In this document: piece after piece, positions 1 through 11,830 of the stretch
How positions within the stretch are numbered: the first letter of the stretch is position 1
How the letters are laid out: the number at the start of each line of letters is the position of its first letter
The notes under the pieces: model-generated
The model's database searches: none
Told to the model about the DNA's origin: nothing
Seen by the model: the letters and a program-made list of their open reading frames with translations, nothing else
Translations under genes and position numbers: made by a program
Assembly: GCF_026151205.1 (NCBI RefSeq)
Contig: NC_087081.1
Location: 12,792,340-12,856,339 of the forward strand
DNA length: 64,000 nucleotides
DNA from: Bolinopsis microptera
Lineage: Eukaryota > Ctenophora > Tentaculata > Lobata > Bolinopsidae
Reading direction: 5' to 3'

Positions 1-289
1 CTAAAAAAGATTTAAGAAAACCCAAAGCAAAATAATAAGCATAATGCCAATGGGAAAGAAGGGGAGGAGGGGAAAACGTGATCCATTTTAATGCCACATT
101 TGGGGGTTTCAAAACCAAAAAATTAAAACCCCTTACCACCGGCCCATTAAAAAAAATTGGGTTATTGGGTTTGTCAAGTTTTTTCGAAACTTTAAAAAAA
201 GCTGAAGTAACGGTTTAAAAAACCCCAAAAATCCCCACCCAAAAACCTAACCGTTTTCTTGATTTAAGCCGCTCGGGAAAAAGAAACGC

Positions 290-355
290 GCACAGACAGA
301 CAGACATAAGACAACAGACAGACAGACAAAACAGACAACAGACAGACAGACCCGA

Positions 356-387
<32 letters not shown>

Positions 388-655
388 GCCCGACAGACAA
401 AACCGACAGACAGACAAACAGACAGAAAAAGACAGACAGACGACAGACAGGGCAGACAACAGACCGACAGACAGACATACAGACATACAAAACAGACCGC
501 AAAACAGACAGACAGACAACAGACAGACAGACATCAGACAGCAAAACAGACAGAAAAAGACAGACAGAGACAACCACAACCCAAAAGACCGACAGACAAC
601 CGACGACAGACGACAACAGACAGACAGACAGACCTAAAAGACAGACAGACAGACC
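290..655. repeat. CAGA tetranucleotide microsatellite
   Basis: Imperfect tandem CAGA/GACA units interrupted by short variants (for example acaacaga and cccgaaga). Long cysteine- and serine-rich open frames on the minus strand are products of this repeat, not genes. Confidence 0.9.
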
Positions 656-957
656 CCCCATTGTGAGATTATTTTTGAGATTAAACACGATTGTGGGCCC
701 AAAATTTTCCTAAATTAAAATTTTAAAAAAATTTGTCAAAACTCATTAGGCGCCCCAAGCAATAATGCAACAATCAAAAGCTACTTTCTAAAAATTTTAA
801 AAAATTCCCTTCTTTGGCTTTTAAAATATACAAACATAAAAAAAATCCTTTAAAATAAAAAAATTTGGGTCAACCCCTCGGGCCCTTTAAATTTGCTAGG
901 ACATGTTTTATTTTTCGTTTAGGGCAATTTTCTTAGCCGACTTTTACCTGATTAAAA

Positions 958-1194
<237 letters not shown>

Positions 1195-1197
<3 letters not shown>

Positions 1198-1500
1198 GAA
1201 AGTTTTTCAAAATCGACTTTTTTTGTAAATTTCTGATAGAGGGGGGTAATATACAAAAACTATCGATTCTTTTGATCCCCTGGAAAAAAAAAAAATCGGT
1301 TCCTAGAGCAAGCCGAAATTAAAAACCGGGCAAAGGCAGCGCGTTGTGGTTTTTTGATTGGGACGAGCGATTTTTTATCGCGGCCCTGAAAAAACGAGTC
1401 TAAAAATCTATCTCCTCCTACATTTTTTGGGGCAATACCCCCGAAACTTTCCCCCGGGTAAGTTTTTAGGGATCTTTAAAAGAGATGACTCGACAGGATT
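1195..1500 (+). repeat. Degraded copy of the repeat found at 49690-50070
   Basis: Shared landmarks in the same order are a G run, 'ttctgatagagggg', 'ttcctag..agccgaaatta', a 'gcgagcgat' block, 'gagtctaaaaatctatct' and 'tcctacattttttg'. The copy here has extra homopolymer bases; the one at 49.7 kb looks normal. The repeat family itself is not recognised. Confidence 0.7.
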
Positions 1501-2754
1501 TTTTAGATTTGGGGCCCTTTAAAAAATTTTATTAAACCGATTTTTAAAACTTGGCCCCCGTTTTTTTTTATGGTTTTTTTGAGGTCTTTTCGAATTTTTA
1601 AAACGGATAAAAAAATTTTTTTAAGGCCTCCTCAAACTTCTGCCCCGGCCATCCTCTAAATGAAAAACCCAAAAACAATCCTGACGTTTTTCAGGGTTTA
1701 TTGCTCAAAAAAATTTTAGGAAACCGAGATAGATTTTTAACTCGATTTCAATTTCAAAGCGATTTGAGAAAACCCCCTTGGCCAATTTTCGAATTTTTTG
1801 GGAAAAATGCCAAAAATCAAACCCAAATTAAGTTAGAATCAAAAAGAAGGCAAGAAAAGAAAATTTTTTAACGTTTTTGAACTGTAGCAAAACATCTTTT
1901 AAAAATTTTTCCCCCTTCATAAAAAAAAATTATCGATTTTTTCTTCCCACACACTATTTTTAAATCACCCGTATATACCCCAAAACTGCTGAATGTGTTA
2001 TTTTCTGACTCTGATGCGGAAAAAGGAAGATAAAAATTCTACAAAAAAAAGGGTTTACAGTTTAAAGGGAAGGAAATTTTTCCCCAAAGAGGACTATTTT
2101 TTCGCCAATTTTCGGGGGGAAAAAAAAAATAGTTTTAAACATTTTGCAGACTATCTTTTTGGTTTGGAGGAGAGATAAAACCCAAATTATTTTAAACCCT
2201 TTTCTTTTTAAAAATAAACGTTTGCAAAATTTTTTCGAACACCAGGGGAAAAAACTAAATCAACAGAAAGGGGCCTCAAGGGTTTTGCAATCTACTGCCG
2301 GAAATTAACATTACTTTAACCTAAATTTTATATTCAGTTATTTTAAACTCCCTTTTTTTCACTTAAAATGGGTTTATTAAAACCCTAAAAAATCATTATA
2401 TATTTATATAATCAGGTCTCAGACTTTGCGTAAAAGCTTTTATAGTTTCAAAAACTGCATCAAATCTGCACTTCCCCCATCAGATCATGAAAATTTAGAG
2501 AATCATTTATCTAATTAATGCACAAGGAGAACATTGAACTAACCAAGGCGTCATGAATCTAAGTTGAAGAGAGATAAGGACTATGCTATTTATGTTGCAG
2601 CCTTCATAGTTGGATAATGCTAAACCTGCGAAGAAGAGGAGAAGAAGGAGAGAAAAAAGATTAATCGTACCACATCCCACATGACATCAGAGGACGTTAA
2701 TCAAAGGTACTCTTCCCAAGGTTGAAGACTTGTCAATGGAAAACATGTCCAGAT

Positions 2755-5150
2755 CAGTTGTAAATCTTACAGACAAAGACTTAGTAAAGAGCAACTCTAT
2801 GTCTTTTTTCTTGTCTCACTAGTTTGCACCTACACCTCCCCTACCAGATCTAAGCCGCTTCGAGAACGATTTTGTGTAGATGGTTTTCTAAAATGAGAGC
2901 TAAAGTTGTATTTGATAGGCTTTAAATGTGGACCCAACAAAGCAGATAAGAAGAGTTACTGACATGGAACGTTGTCTTATAATGACTGATGCATCACGTT
3001 CTTTCGAATCTTGTAAAAACCCTGCACTTGAGGCGTTTATAAAATGCTGCAGAGCAGAAGTAGACCTCCACAGGCCAACTCAGAAATTCGTCTCACCAGA
3101 TAACATCGGCTGCGCCCATCAGAGCACTTCTCAAAGAAGTCAAAGGTTGGAAAGACATTGTATATCAGACCATTCGATATAAGGAGTAGGATTCTTCCTT
3201 CTTAGTGAAGAAGATTATATTCAACGAATAGGTGTACATTTAAATGATAGATCTGTATATAGTATTGTAAATAATGTAGATGATTTAGTTGTAGAATTGA
3301 TTGATAAAATTTCGAATTGGACGATTGAGTTTAAAGATGAATTAGGTATGTCCAAGAAGGTCAAGGAGTGGGTTATTCCATGTGCTGAGCTTAACCAGCC
3401 TGGAAACATGTACCGTGAATCCCAAGGCACACAAACCACCTTTGTATCCCTGGGAGGATGATTACCACCGGCTGTGGTTCATACATTGAGAAAACCATTT
3501 CTGCCTTGACTGCGTATGAATTTGAAGAGGCTACTTTGAATTATAGAATTATCGATACCCCTCACTTTCTGAGGAAGATTGATAGCCTGAACGAGTCTAG
3601 CATATTGTTGGGAAAGGAGGTATACATGATGCCATCGATATATCTAACATTTTACCAACATTCCCTAGGGAAATGGGGATCCAACAATGCACTAAGCACC
3701 CTGAATGAAAAGGAGTAGTGGTGATCAATTGTTTAGTACAGAATGCATTATAAGTGCACTAGAAATTACTCTTGATTACAACATTGCTTCATTTAACGGT
3801 ATAACATACCGCCAGGAGCGTGGGAGCAGCGATGGGTCCTAAGAACTCATGTGAGTATGCTGATTGTGCTATGGATAAGATTGATATCTTAGTTAACGAA
3901 GGAGATCTAGAATATGCCCGCCTCATAGACCAGCATTCTGGGGTAGATTACGTGATGACATTTATATGGCTTGGCCCGGTACTGTTGAATAACTATTACA
4001 ATTCATGGAATGGCTCAATAGTATCCACCCAAACCTTTTGTTTACTTACGACTACTCTAGGGACGGCGTTGAGTTTCTAGACACCTATGTCTATGCGTTG
4101 GTGATGTTGTCCACACCAAACTCTACTCTAAACCTATGACACCCACTGCTACCTTATCCCCACGTCATGCCATAGGAACCATGTTGTAAAAAACATACCT
4201 TTTGGAGTGGCGATGCGGGTGGAGACAGAACAACAGTGAGACACTAACTTTCTTTGGAGCAGAGAGAGTCTATACACGTTACCTTCTAGCCCGAGGTTAT
4301 CATTCCAGTATTATAGGAAGATGCCTTTAACAAATTTAGTGATATAGCTAATAGGGAAAAACTTGTATACCCCTTAAAGACAAGGATGAGTCGACTGCCT
4401 GTTTAATACCCATGGGTGATGGATCAAAATCCAGCACTTCCCAACATGGGGGGGCATTATCCATAAGTATAATTCACCTGCTCAACCTTGATCCGGCCCT
4501 GAAGAAGCTGGTACGTGCGGACAGTGTATTCGTGAGTCATCGAAAGAATCAAACTATCGGTGGCAATCTGTACACAATAATTACCGTGCCAGTGAACTTT
4601 AAACTGTGACAATGAGAGAGAAACAACTGCAAGTCAGATCCCAGGAACCAGACCTCCGAAAGTCTAAGGGCGGTTCCCGGGGCTGTCGACCCAGGGGTGC
4701 CAAGCTTGTGGTAAATGCTATGTTTGGAAGCAAAATTTCCTGTCCCCGCTGTTCCAACTTTAGTAGTCACCATTCTAAACAAGTTTTTTTCCCTATAACT
4801 AAGTATATATCTTGTCAGAGTTATAACCTCATTTATTTTATGGAGGTGTAAGACGTGTAAACAGTCGTATGTAGGATATACTACCGTCAAATCTCCCTAA
4901 GATTTCTCTAACCAGTAAGAGTCACATAAAGAAAGGTATAAGAAGTTGTAAATTAGTTAACCATTTTTAGAATTGATCATGATTTAGATTTTAGTACCAT
5001 AGCCTCCTATAAATTCCTCACTTAGTAAGCACCTTTCTGTCATTATAGTAGACGCTTTAAGTATTTGATCCTAATATAGTAAAGCAGACAAGAAAAGCTA
5101 TGGAAGCTTAGAGAGGGGTTCTACCTAGACCAATTGAAAAACCCTTGAAC
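2755..5150 (+). pseudogene. Decayed Penelope-like retroelement (RT plus GIY-YIG), copy 1
   Basis: Conceptual translation jumping between the three forward frames gives the hallmarks of a Penelope-like reverse transcriptase in order: an N-terminal 'NLTDKDLVK' and 'FAPTPPLPDLSRFEND' block (about 2760-2870), 'NPALEAFIKCCR' (about 3020), a 'PFDKGVGFFLLSEEDYI' block corresponding to the PADKG motif (3170-3220), a 'GNMY..PKAHKPP' region (3400-3440), motif A remnants near 3630, 'GAAMGPKNSCEYAD' (motif B, 3820), 'RDDIYMAWPGTVE' (motif C, 3951-3989) followed at once by an in-frame TAA, 'DGVEFLDTYVYA' and 'LYSKPM' (4060-4140). A C-terminal 'CKTCKQSYVGYTT' near 4851-4890 is the start of a GIY-YIG nuclease domain. 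Multiple frameshifts and stops make it dead. It is a different lineage from the intact copy at 7.2-9.7 kb. Confidence 0.85.
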
Positions 5151-6074
5151 GGTTTGGGGGTATGAACACCCTTGATAGTACCATATACTTTTTAAATCTG
5201 CCGGAGCTTAGTTTTAGTTTTAGTATATTTGTAGATTTTATTTAGTTATACCATTATTCCAGAGACGTGCATACTACATTTTTTACTTAAGTATTAATTT
5301 TACAGGTTTTTTGTTGTGATTTTAAGTGATTTTCCGAGAATCAGTTATCAGTATTTAGATAAGAGATAAGATAAGAGTACATTTTTAACGGCTTTCAGTT
5401 TCTTTTTTAAATTTCAGTTCATCAAGATTTCCCCACTGCTTTTTAGTTGTATTTATTCCTCAATTTGTATATGATTCGTATTTGTTGTAGTTACTTTAAT
5501 GATATAATTTCTCAGAATTGATGTAAATAAATGATGCAAAGACTTTCGATGATCTAATCACAACCGCTTTCTTTTATTGTGTAGAAGTCCAGCCATGAAA
5601 TATATATATATATATATATCTTATAGGCCTATCTGTTTATTTCAGACCGGCAGTAATGCTATTTTTACTTGCCCTAAAATGCTTACTTTTTGAGTAAATA
5701 ACTGATTTCCCACAATGTGAAAAACAGGTGATACACGTTTTTCACATCTGATATCGTGCACGATTTTGTGCTAAGGTATCATGCAAATGACTTGCAATAG
5801 CTTTATTTATTTACAGCTTATGATGCAACATATGCCTTAAAATGCCTATTTTTGTTTTTTATTTTCATAAATTTTAATTTTTTTTTCTAATTTAAAGTTT
5901 TTTATTTATTTTTCTTAATTTTTTCTCATTTTTTTGTTTCTTATATTTGAGTTATTGTATTAAATTATTAAGGGGACATCCGGACATACACCATAACCGT
6001 TTGTGATTTAGCTGGGCAAATATTGGAATATTGATTACGATAGACAATAGAAAAGCTTTTATATTCAAACATAA
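5150..6074. other. AT-rich intergenic stretch
   Basis: No coding signal seen. It holds a short (TA)10-like microsatellite at about 5600-5619 and pyrimidine-rich AT sequence up to the edge of the giant palindrome. Confidence 0.6.
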
Positions 6075-6076
6075 TA

Positions 6077-6340
6077 AGGCTCATGGTAGTCGGGTGCCGC
6101 GCGGACTTATCGCTCGGTCGATCGAGCGATAAGTAGCTCCTTATCGCTCGTGCGCGTCGTCACTTCAAGCACAATTGCGCGTCGTATCGTACTCGATGCT
6201 TGCCAAAGAGCTTTAATACTTTGGTTTTGGCGTGTTACATCTGAAGTCCAGAAGATGAATCCGAGATTGTGGAACCTGATGATACGGTTTTTGAGGCATT
6301 TTGATACGGTCATTTCAGTCTTTTAAAGTAGTTTCAGAGT
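6077..6340 (+). repeat. Left outer terminal repeat of the giant palindrome
   Basis: Mirror partner of about 26400-26662. It contains nested small palindromes built from 'cgctcg' and 'cgagcg' with 'gataag' arms (about 6110-6150), then the block 'gtggaacc(t/a)gatgatacgg'. The nested palindromes could form local hairpins near the element end. Confidence 0.75.
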
Positions 6341-7186
6341 GCTGGAAATGGTTGAACGGTGTAGGGGGATGTGTTTACTACCTATTTTGACGTCAAAATA
6401 GTCGCCCAAGACTCCCTGAGTCTTGGAATGAACGGAATGAACAAAAATGAAATTGTTTCTAAAACTCGTCGGATGGCCCCAAAACAGGTAGGAATCGTTT
6501 GGTATTGACCCTAATAGTGTTCCCACAAAGTTTGGTGGCCCTAGCACTCCCAGAACGCCCACTAGAGACTTAATTCCATTTCCGTATCAAAAAGCTGGTT
6601 CCTGAGTGTCCGATATTGATACGGTCATTTCAGTCTGTTAAAGGGGCTGCAGAGTGCTGGAGATGATTGTACGGTGTAGGGGGATGTGTTTACTAACTAT
6701 TTTGACGTCAAAATAGTCGCCCAAGACTCCCTGAGTCATGGAATGAACGGAATGAACAAAAATGAAATTTTTTCTAAAACTCGTCGGATTGCCCCAAAAC
6801 AGGTCGGAATCGTTTGGTATTGACCCTTATAGTGTTCCTACAAAGTTTGGTGGCCCTAGCACTCCCAGAACGCCCACTAGAGACTTAATTCCATTTCCGT
6901 ATCAAAAAGCTGGTTTCTGAGTATCCGATATTGATACGGTCATTTCAGTCTGTTAAAGGGGCTGCAGAGTGCTGGAGATGATTGTACGGTGTAGGGGGAT
7001 GTGTTTACTAACTATTTTGACGTCAAAATAGTCGCCCAAGACTCCCTGAGTCATGGAATGAACGGAATGAACAAAAATGAAATTTTTTCTAAAACTCGTC
7101 GGATTGCCCCAAAACAGGTCGGAATCGTTTGGTATTGACCCTTATAGTGTTCCTACAAAGTTTGGGGGCCCTAGCACTCCCAGAAC

Positions 7187-9920
7187 ACCCACACTGGCCA
7201 AAACCACCTCTCACAGCATAGAACACATGGCCATTAACTCATGTCACATATCATTCCTGAAAGCCTGCCGTGATCACTCACTCATCCCTAAGGGACTCAG
7301 ACTCACCAACCCACTATCCACCAAACGCTCAACTGAAGTCCTCACTCACGCATCTAACCTCCTCATCACTGAAAGACTCAACCACTATCGCCTCAAATAT
7401 GCACAACACAAACGCACTTATGAGCACAACCTCAGACACATAGAATCACTCATAACCCCTCAATATTTTCAGAAACTAGGACACCTCAACACCAAAAAAT
7501 CCTCATACACCCACAGAAAACAACTCCTTACTCACCAAAAGAAGTTCGCGGTACTACTCTCAGAATACGACACCCCGTTCCTCTCACCCTACGACACTCT
7601 TAAAACGCTCGACATACCCTCTCCCACATTTCATGGTCCCCTCCTCAAGACCTCACCTACCCCCAAGAAAGACACCACAGCCAAAACAGTGATCAACCTC
7701 TCTGGACAGACCCTCTCCACAGCTGAAACTGACGTCCTCTCCCTTGGACTGAAGTTCGTCCCGACACCCACCTCAGATCCTACCCCCGACCTGGCTCCCC
7801 TCATACAGAATATCACTAAACAACTAGGAGAAGGCATGGAAGCCTCAGCCACATATCAGGTCACCTCTGTATTATCTAAATTTGACAATAAACGTGACAT
7901 GACCACCGACAATTTGACTCCACAACAACGTACCGCTCTTAAATCTTTAAAATCTAAGAAATCTGAATTGAAATTTCTTCCTGCTGATAAGGGCAACGCC
8001 ACTGTTGTACTGACTCACGATCAATACATAACCAAAGTTACCGACCACTTATCCTCAGGTAGTTACACCCTCTTAACGAAAGACCCCACTCAATCCGTTA
8101 CCACTAAACTACAGAAAGTCCTCAAGAAACTACACACCGACAAGAAGATCACGACCGACCTATACCACAAGATGCGCAACCTACATCCTAGATGGCCTCA
8201 ACTTTACGGACAACCTAAGATACACAAACCCGGCGCACCTATCCGTCCCGTAGTCAGCTTCTACAACACCCCCCTCCAAGCCCTCCACAAAGTCCTCGCA
8301 TCTTTCCTCAAACCCCTAGCCCAGAACCCCTTACGCCTCAAAGACTCTTCCGACTTCAAACATCGCTTCGACTCCTCTCTCAATCCCTCCTTCCACTACC
8401 ACGCCTCCTTAGACGTCCAATCCTTGTACACCTCCTGTGACATGCGCCTAGCCCTCAAAACTGTCATCTCCTCCTTTGAACAGAACCCCTCTCGTCTTCC
8501 CTCCAATGTCACCACCACCACCATAGGCTCCCTTATCAACTTTTGCCTTGACAACTCATACCTTGAATTCAACGGCTCCTTCTACTCCGAAGACGAAGGT
8601 GGTACAATGGGATCCCCCCTCATTGTTGAACTAGCTGAAATCCGTCTTGCTGAAATCGAGACCTTAGCTTTATCCTCATGTCCTGACCCTCCGAACACTT
8701 ACTCCCATTTCGTTGACGACGGCCTTGGATCTTTCAGAGACAGAAACCACGCAGAATCCTTCCTTACATTCCTTAACTCCCTTACTGAAGACCTCAACTT
8801 TACCCAAGAACATCCCTCTACAGACGGAACTATACCCTTCCTTGACGTTCTCATCCACCCTGACAAATCCACATCAGTCTACAGAAAACCCACCCACACC
8901 AACCTCTACACCAAGTACTCCTCCTGCACCACCAACTCATCTAAGAACGCAGTCATCCGATCACTGACCAGAAGAGCCCACAACATCTGCTCACCCCAAC
9001 ACCTTGACGACGAACTCCAGACAGTACGACACGTTTGCCTCCAGAACGGCTTCCCTCCTCACCGCATCACCACCATCATGGACGAAGTACAACGGAAATT
9101 CACCAACCCCTCTCGCCACCAATCCCTAGCCTCATTCAACCGACAGACCCGTGAACATGCCCTTACTGTTTCTCTTCCTTTCCATCCCTCCCTATCCAAA
9201 CCCATCTCCAAGATACTCGGACAACACGACATCAAAGTCACCCACTCCTCTGCTACCTCCCTCCGCAACCTCCTCACCAAAACGAAGACCACACCCCCTA
9301 CTCACCTCACTCCCAACACCATCTACGAAATTTCCTGCTCACAGTGCCCCTCCAAATACGCCGGACAGACCTACAGACCCTTGGTCCACCGCATGAAAGA
9401 ACACGAACGATGTTACAGACTCAACAACGCCATCGACGAATCCACAGACAGAATCAAATCAGCCCCTGCACATCATGCCCTGACCACCGGCCACACCATC
9501 TCCTGGAACAACATCGAAGTCCTCAAATCCCTCACCTCACGCTCCCAACTTGACCTCACAGAACACGCAGCTATACAAATACGACAACCAGCTATGAACA
9601 GAACAGACCGCGCACCCAAATGTAGTTCCCTCTGGGACCCCATTCTTCCTAAAATTGCCAAATCCTTAAAGTCCAGACCATCTGGCATTTCCTTCTCAAC
9701 CTCAACAGAAGACTAAATTTTTATTGACATTGTACTGTAATTTTCACTTTCCACCCACACCTCCCCCACCCTCCATCCCTGACACCACTCATTCACATAT
9801 AAGCATTGTCCACCACATCACATTCAGCTGACGACGATTAACACATGTTTATTGAAAGCTTCTACAAGTTAAATCATCGTATCTCTTATATGTTTTTAAC
9901 CCAACTCCACTCAGACCCAC
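7187..9920 (+). mobile_element. Penelope-like retroelement, copy 2, inserted in a 315-bp repeat
   Basis: The third 315-bp unit is interrupted after 'cccagaacacccac' at 7192 and resumes with 'acccactagagactt' at 9915. The hexamer ACCCAC is present at both edges (7187-7192 and 9915-9920) and is a candidate target duplication. The insertion accounts for the whole excess over the 315-bp spacing. It is absent from the right arm. The base composition is strikingly C-rich on the plus strand, unlike its surroundings. Confidence 0.85.
7227..9716 (+). CDS. Penelope-like reverse transcriptase with GIY-YIG endonuclease domain
   Basis: Retrotransposon replicase that reverse-transcribes the element and nicks target DNA. 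Motifs are in the expected order: 'DKGNATVVLTHDQY' (RT1), 'LYGQPKIHKPGAPIRPVVS' (RT2), 'HASLDVQSLYTSCD' (motif A), 'GGTMGSPLIVELAE' (B), 'HFVDDGLGSF' (C, the catalytic VDD), 'TIPFLDVLIHP' (D) and 'VYRKPTHTNLY' (E). The C-terminal quarter has 'CSQCPSKYAGQTYRPLVHRMKEH', shown here in two parts as a CxxC pair and a KYAGQT...RMKEH GIY-YIG core, and 'LTEHAAIQ' as the likely acidic-residue helix. The frame is open back to 7077, but those 50 codons read mostly through the host 315-bp repeat, so I place the native start at the ATG at 7227, giving 829 codons. No stops or frameshifts, so it may be recent and active. Confidence 0.88.
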   Translation: MAINSCHISFLKACRDHSLIPKGLRLTNPLSTKRSTEVLTHASNLLITERLNHYRLKYAQHKRTYEHNLRHIESLITPQYFQKLGHLNTKKSSYTHRKQLLTHQKKFAVLLSEYDTPFLSPYDTLKTLDIPSPTFHGPLLKTSPTPKKDTTAKTVINLSGQTLSTAETDVLSLGLKFVPTPTSDPTPDLAPLIQNITKQLGEGMEASATYQVTSVLSKFDNKRDMTTDNLTPQQRTALKSLKSKKSELKFLPADKGNATVVLTHDQYITKVTDHLSSGSYTLLTKDPTQSVTTKLQKVLKKLHTDKKITTDLYHKMRNLHPRWPQLYGQPKIHKPGAPIRPVVSFYNTPLQALHKVLASFLKPLAQNPLRLKDSSDFKHRFDSSLNPSFHYHASLDVQSLYTSCDMRLALKTVISSFEQNPSRLPSNVTTTTIGSLINFCLDNSYLEFNGSFYSEDEGGTMGSPLIVELAEIRLAEIETLALSSCPDPPNTYSHFVDDGLGSFRDRNHAESFLTFLNSLTEDLNFTQEHPSTDGTIPFLDVLIHPDKSTSVYRKPTHTNLYTKYSSCTTNSSKNAVIRSLTRRAHNICSPQHLDDELQTVRHVCLQNGFPPHRITTIMDEVQRKFTNPSRHQSLASFNRQTREHALTVSLPFHPSLSKPISKILGQHDIKVTHSSATSLRNLLTKTKTTPPTHLTPNTIYEISCSQCPSKYAGQTYRPLVHRMKEHERCYRLNNAIDESTDRIKSAPAHHALTTGHTISWNNIEVLKSLTSRSQLDLTEHAAIQIRQPAMNRTDRAPKCSSLWDPILPKIAKSLKSRPSGISFSTSTED

Positions 9921-10550
9921 TAGAGACTTAATTCCATTTCCGTATCAAAAAGCTGGTTTCTGAGTATCCGATATTGATACGGTCATTTCAGTCTGTTAAA
10001 GGGGCTGCAGAGTGCTGGAGATGATTGTACGGTGTAGGGGGATGTGTTTACTAACTATTTTGACGTCAAAATAGTCGCCCAAGACTCCCTGAGTCATGGA
10101 ATGAACGGAATGAACAAAAATTAAATTTTTTCTAAAACTCGTCGGATTGCCCCAAAACAGGTCGGAATCGTTTGGTATTGACCCTTATAGTGTTCCTACA
10201 ACGTTTGGTGGCCCTAGCACTCCCAGAACGCCCACTAGAGACTTAATTCCATTTCCGTATCAAAAAGCTGGTTCCTGAGTATCCGATATTGATACGGTCA
10301 TTTCAGTCTGTTAAAGGGGCTGCAGAGTGCTGGAGATGATTGTACGGTGTAGGGGGATGTGTTTACTACCTATTTTGACGTCAAAATAGTCGCCCAAGAC
10401 TCCCTGAGTCTTGGAATGAACGGAATGAACAAAAATGAAATTTTTTCTAAAACTCGTCGGATGGCCCCAAAACAGGTAGGAATCGTTTGGTATTGACCCT
10501 AATAGTGTTCCCACAAAGTTTGGTGGCCCTAGCACTCCCAGAACACCCAT

Positions 10551-11050
10551 TATACCCTTGGCTGGATTCAAGAATTTAGAACCAGTTGAGCAGATAAAAC
10601 GGATTTTGAGAAATTTTGTCTGCTTGTGTTGTTGCAGAGAGTTGAATTTGGTTCAACAGTATTCAAACAAGATGTGTTCCAACTTAGTTTTGTAGCCCTA
10701 CCAGTTTCAGAACATCCACTAGAATCCGGTTCCATTTTCTTCCAAGAAGCTGTAGACAAGGTTGTTTGAAATCTAAATTTAACCTCTCTGGTAATACAAC
10801 TTTTTACTTGGATGGATTTCAATATTTAAAGAGAGCAGATTGTTACTTTGTTATTTTTGAGATTTGATTTTTGATATCATATGTATAAATGTATAAATCA
10901 GTTTCTACAAATTGTAACAGCAATTGGCAGTAATAAAGCGGTAGTAATAGTTTTGCACAACATCAATCATAATATCATTCAATACTTCAATACCTTCAAA
11001 ATAATTTAACTCGGTTATAATAATTTAAACGCAGATCTAAAAGAACTAAG
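10551..11050. repeat. Arm block between 315-bp array and unknown gene, left arm
   Basis: Mirror copy of about 25085-25545. The part 10551-10830 contains 'ggtagggctacaaaactaagtt' and its mirror has only scattered substitutions. No coding function is recognised. It may be the 3' flank of the unknown gene. Confidence 0.6.
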
Positions 11051-11149
11051 CACAGTAGTAGGATGAACTTCCAGGCAAGGTTGGAGGAAGGTAGAGGTGA
11101 AGCTGTGGGTAAGGATAGTAGGCTGGGAAGGATCCATTTCTGATCCAGA

Positions 11150-11830
11150 GCTGATGATTTGGGTTGAACTGATGATTTAGGTGGTACAGATGATTTGGGT
11201 TGAGCTGATGATTTGGGTTGAGTTGATGATTTGGGTTGAACTGATGATTTGGGTTGAGCTGATGATTTTGGTTGAGCTGAAGATTTGGGTTGAGCTGATG
11301 ATTTGGGTTGAACTGATGATTTGGGTTGAGCTGATGATTTGGGTTGAACTGATGATTTGGGTTGAGCTGATGATTTGGGTTGAACTGATGATTTGGGTTG
11401 AGCTGATGATTTGGGTAGAACTGATGACTTGGGTTGGGCTGATGATTTGGGTTGAACTGATGATTTAGGTGGTACAGATGATTTGGGTTGAGCTGATGAT
11501 TTGGGTTGAGCTGATGATTTGGGTTGAGCTGATGATTTGGGTGGTACAGATGAGTTGGGTGGTACAGATGAGTTGGGTGGTACAGATGAGTTGGGTGGTA
11601 CAGATGAGTTGGGTGGTACAGATGATTTGGGTTGAACTGATGATTTGGGTTGAGCTGATGATTTGGGTTGAGCTGATGATTTGGGTTGAACTGATGATTT
11701 GGGTTGAGCTGATGATTTGGGTTGAGCTGATGATTTGGGTTGAGCTGATGATTTGGGTGGTACAGATGAGTTGGGTGGTACAGATGAGTTGGGTGGTACA
11801 GATCAGTTGGGTGGTGCAGATGATTTGGAT
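11150..11830 (-). repeat. 18-bp minisatellite in the broken left-arm gene
   Basis: About 37 tandem 18-bp units encoding S-S-x-x-P-x hexapeptides on the minus strand (SSVPPN, SSAQPK, SSVQPK variants). The right arm has about 29 units, so the array length differs between arms. Confidence 0.9.

Larger units (their letters stand above)
6300..10550 (+). repeat. Array of five 315-bp repeats, split by a Penelope-like element
   Basis: Each unit contains 'gtgtagggggatgtgtttacta', a palindrome TATTTTGACGTCAAAATA, 'actccctgagtc(a/t)tggaatgaacggaatgaac', and 'ggtggccctagcactcccagaac'. The TGACGTCA cores lie at 6388, 6703, 7018, 10061 and 10376, so the spacing is exactly 315 bp when the 7.2-9.9 kb insertion is discounted. 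Short methionine-led frames here are repeat shadows. Confidence 0.9.

Noticed and set aside
215-688. Long cysteine/serine/valine-rich frames on the minus strand
   Set aside because: They are translations of the CAGA microsatellite in suspect sequence, with no domain or start context.
5500-6000. Pyrimidine/AT-rich stretch as an origin or promoter
   Set aside because: Only low-complexity AT composition; no specific motif supports either.
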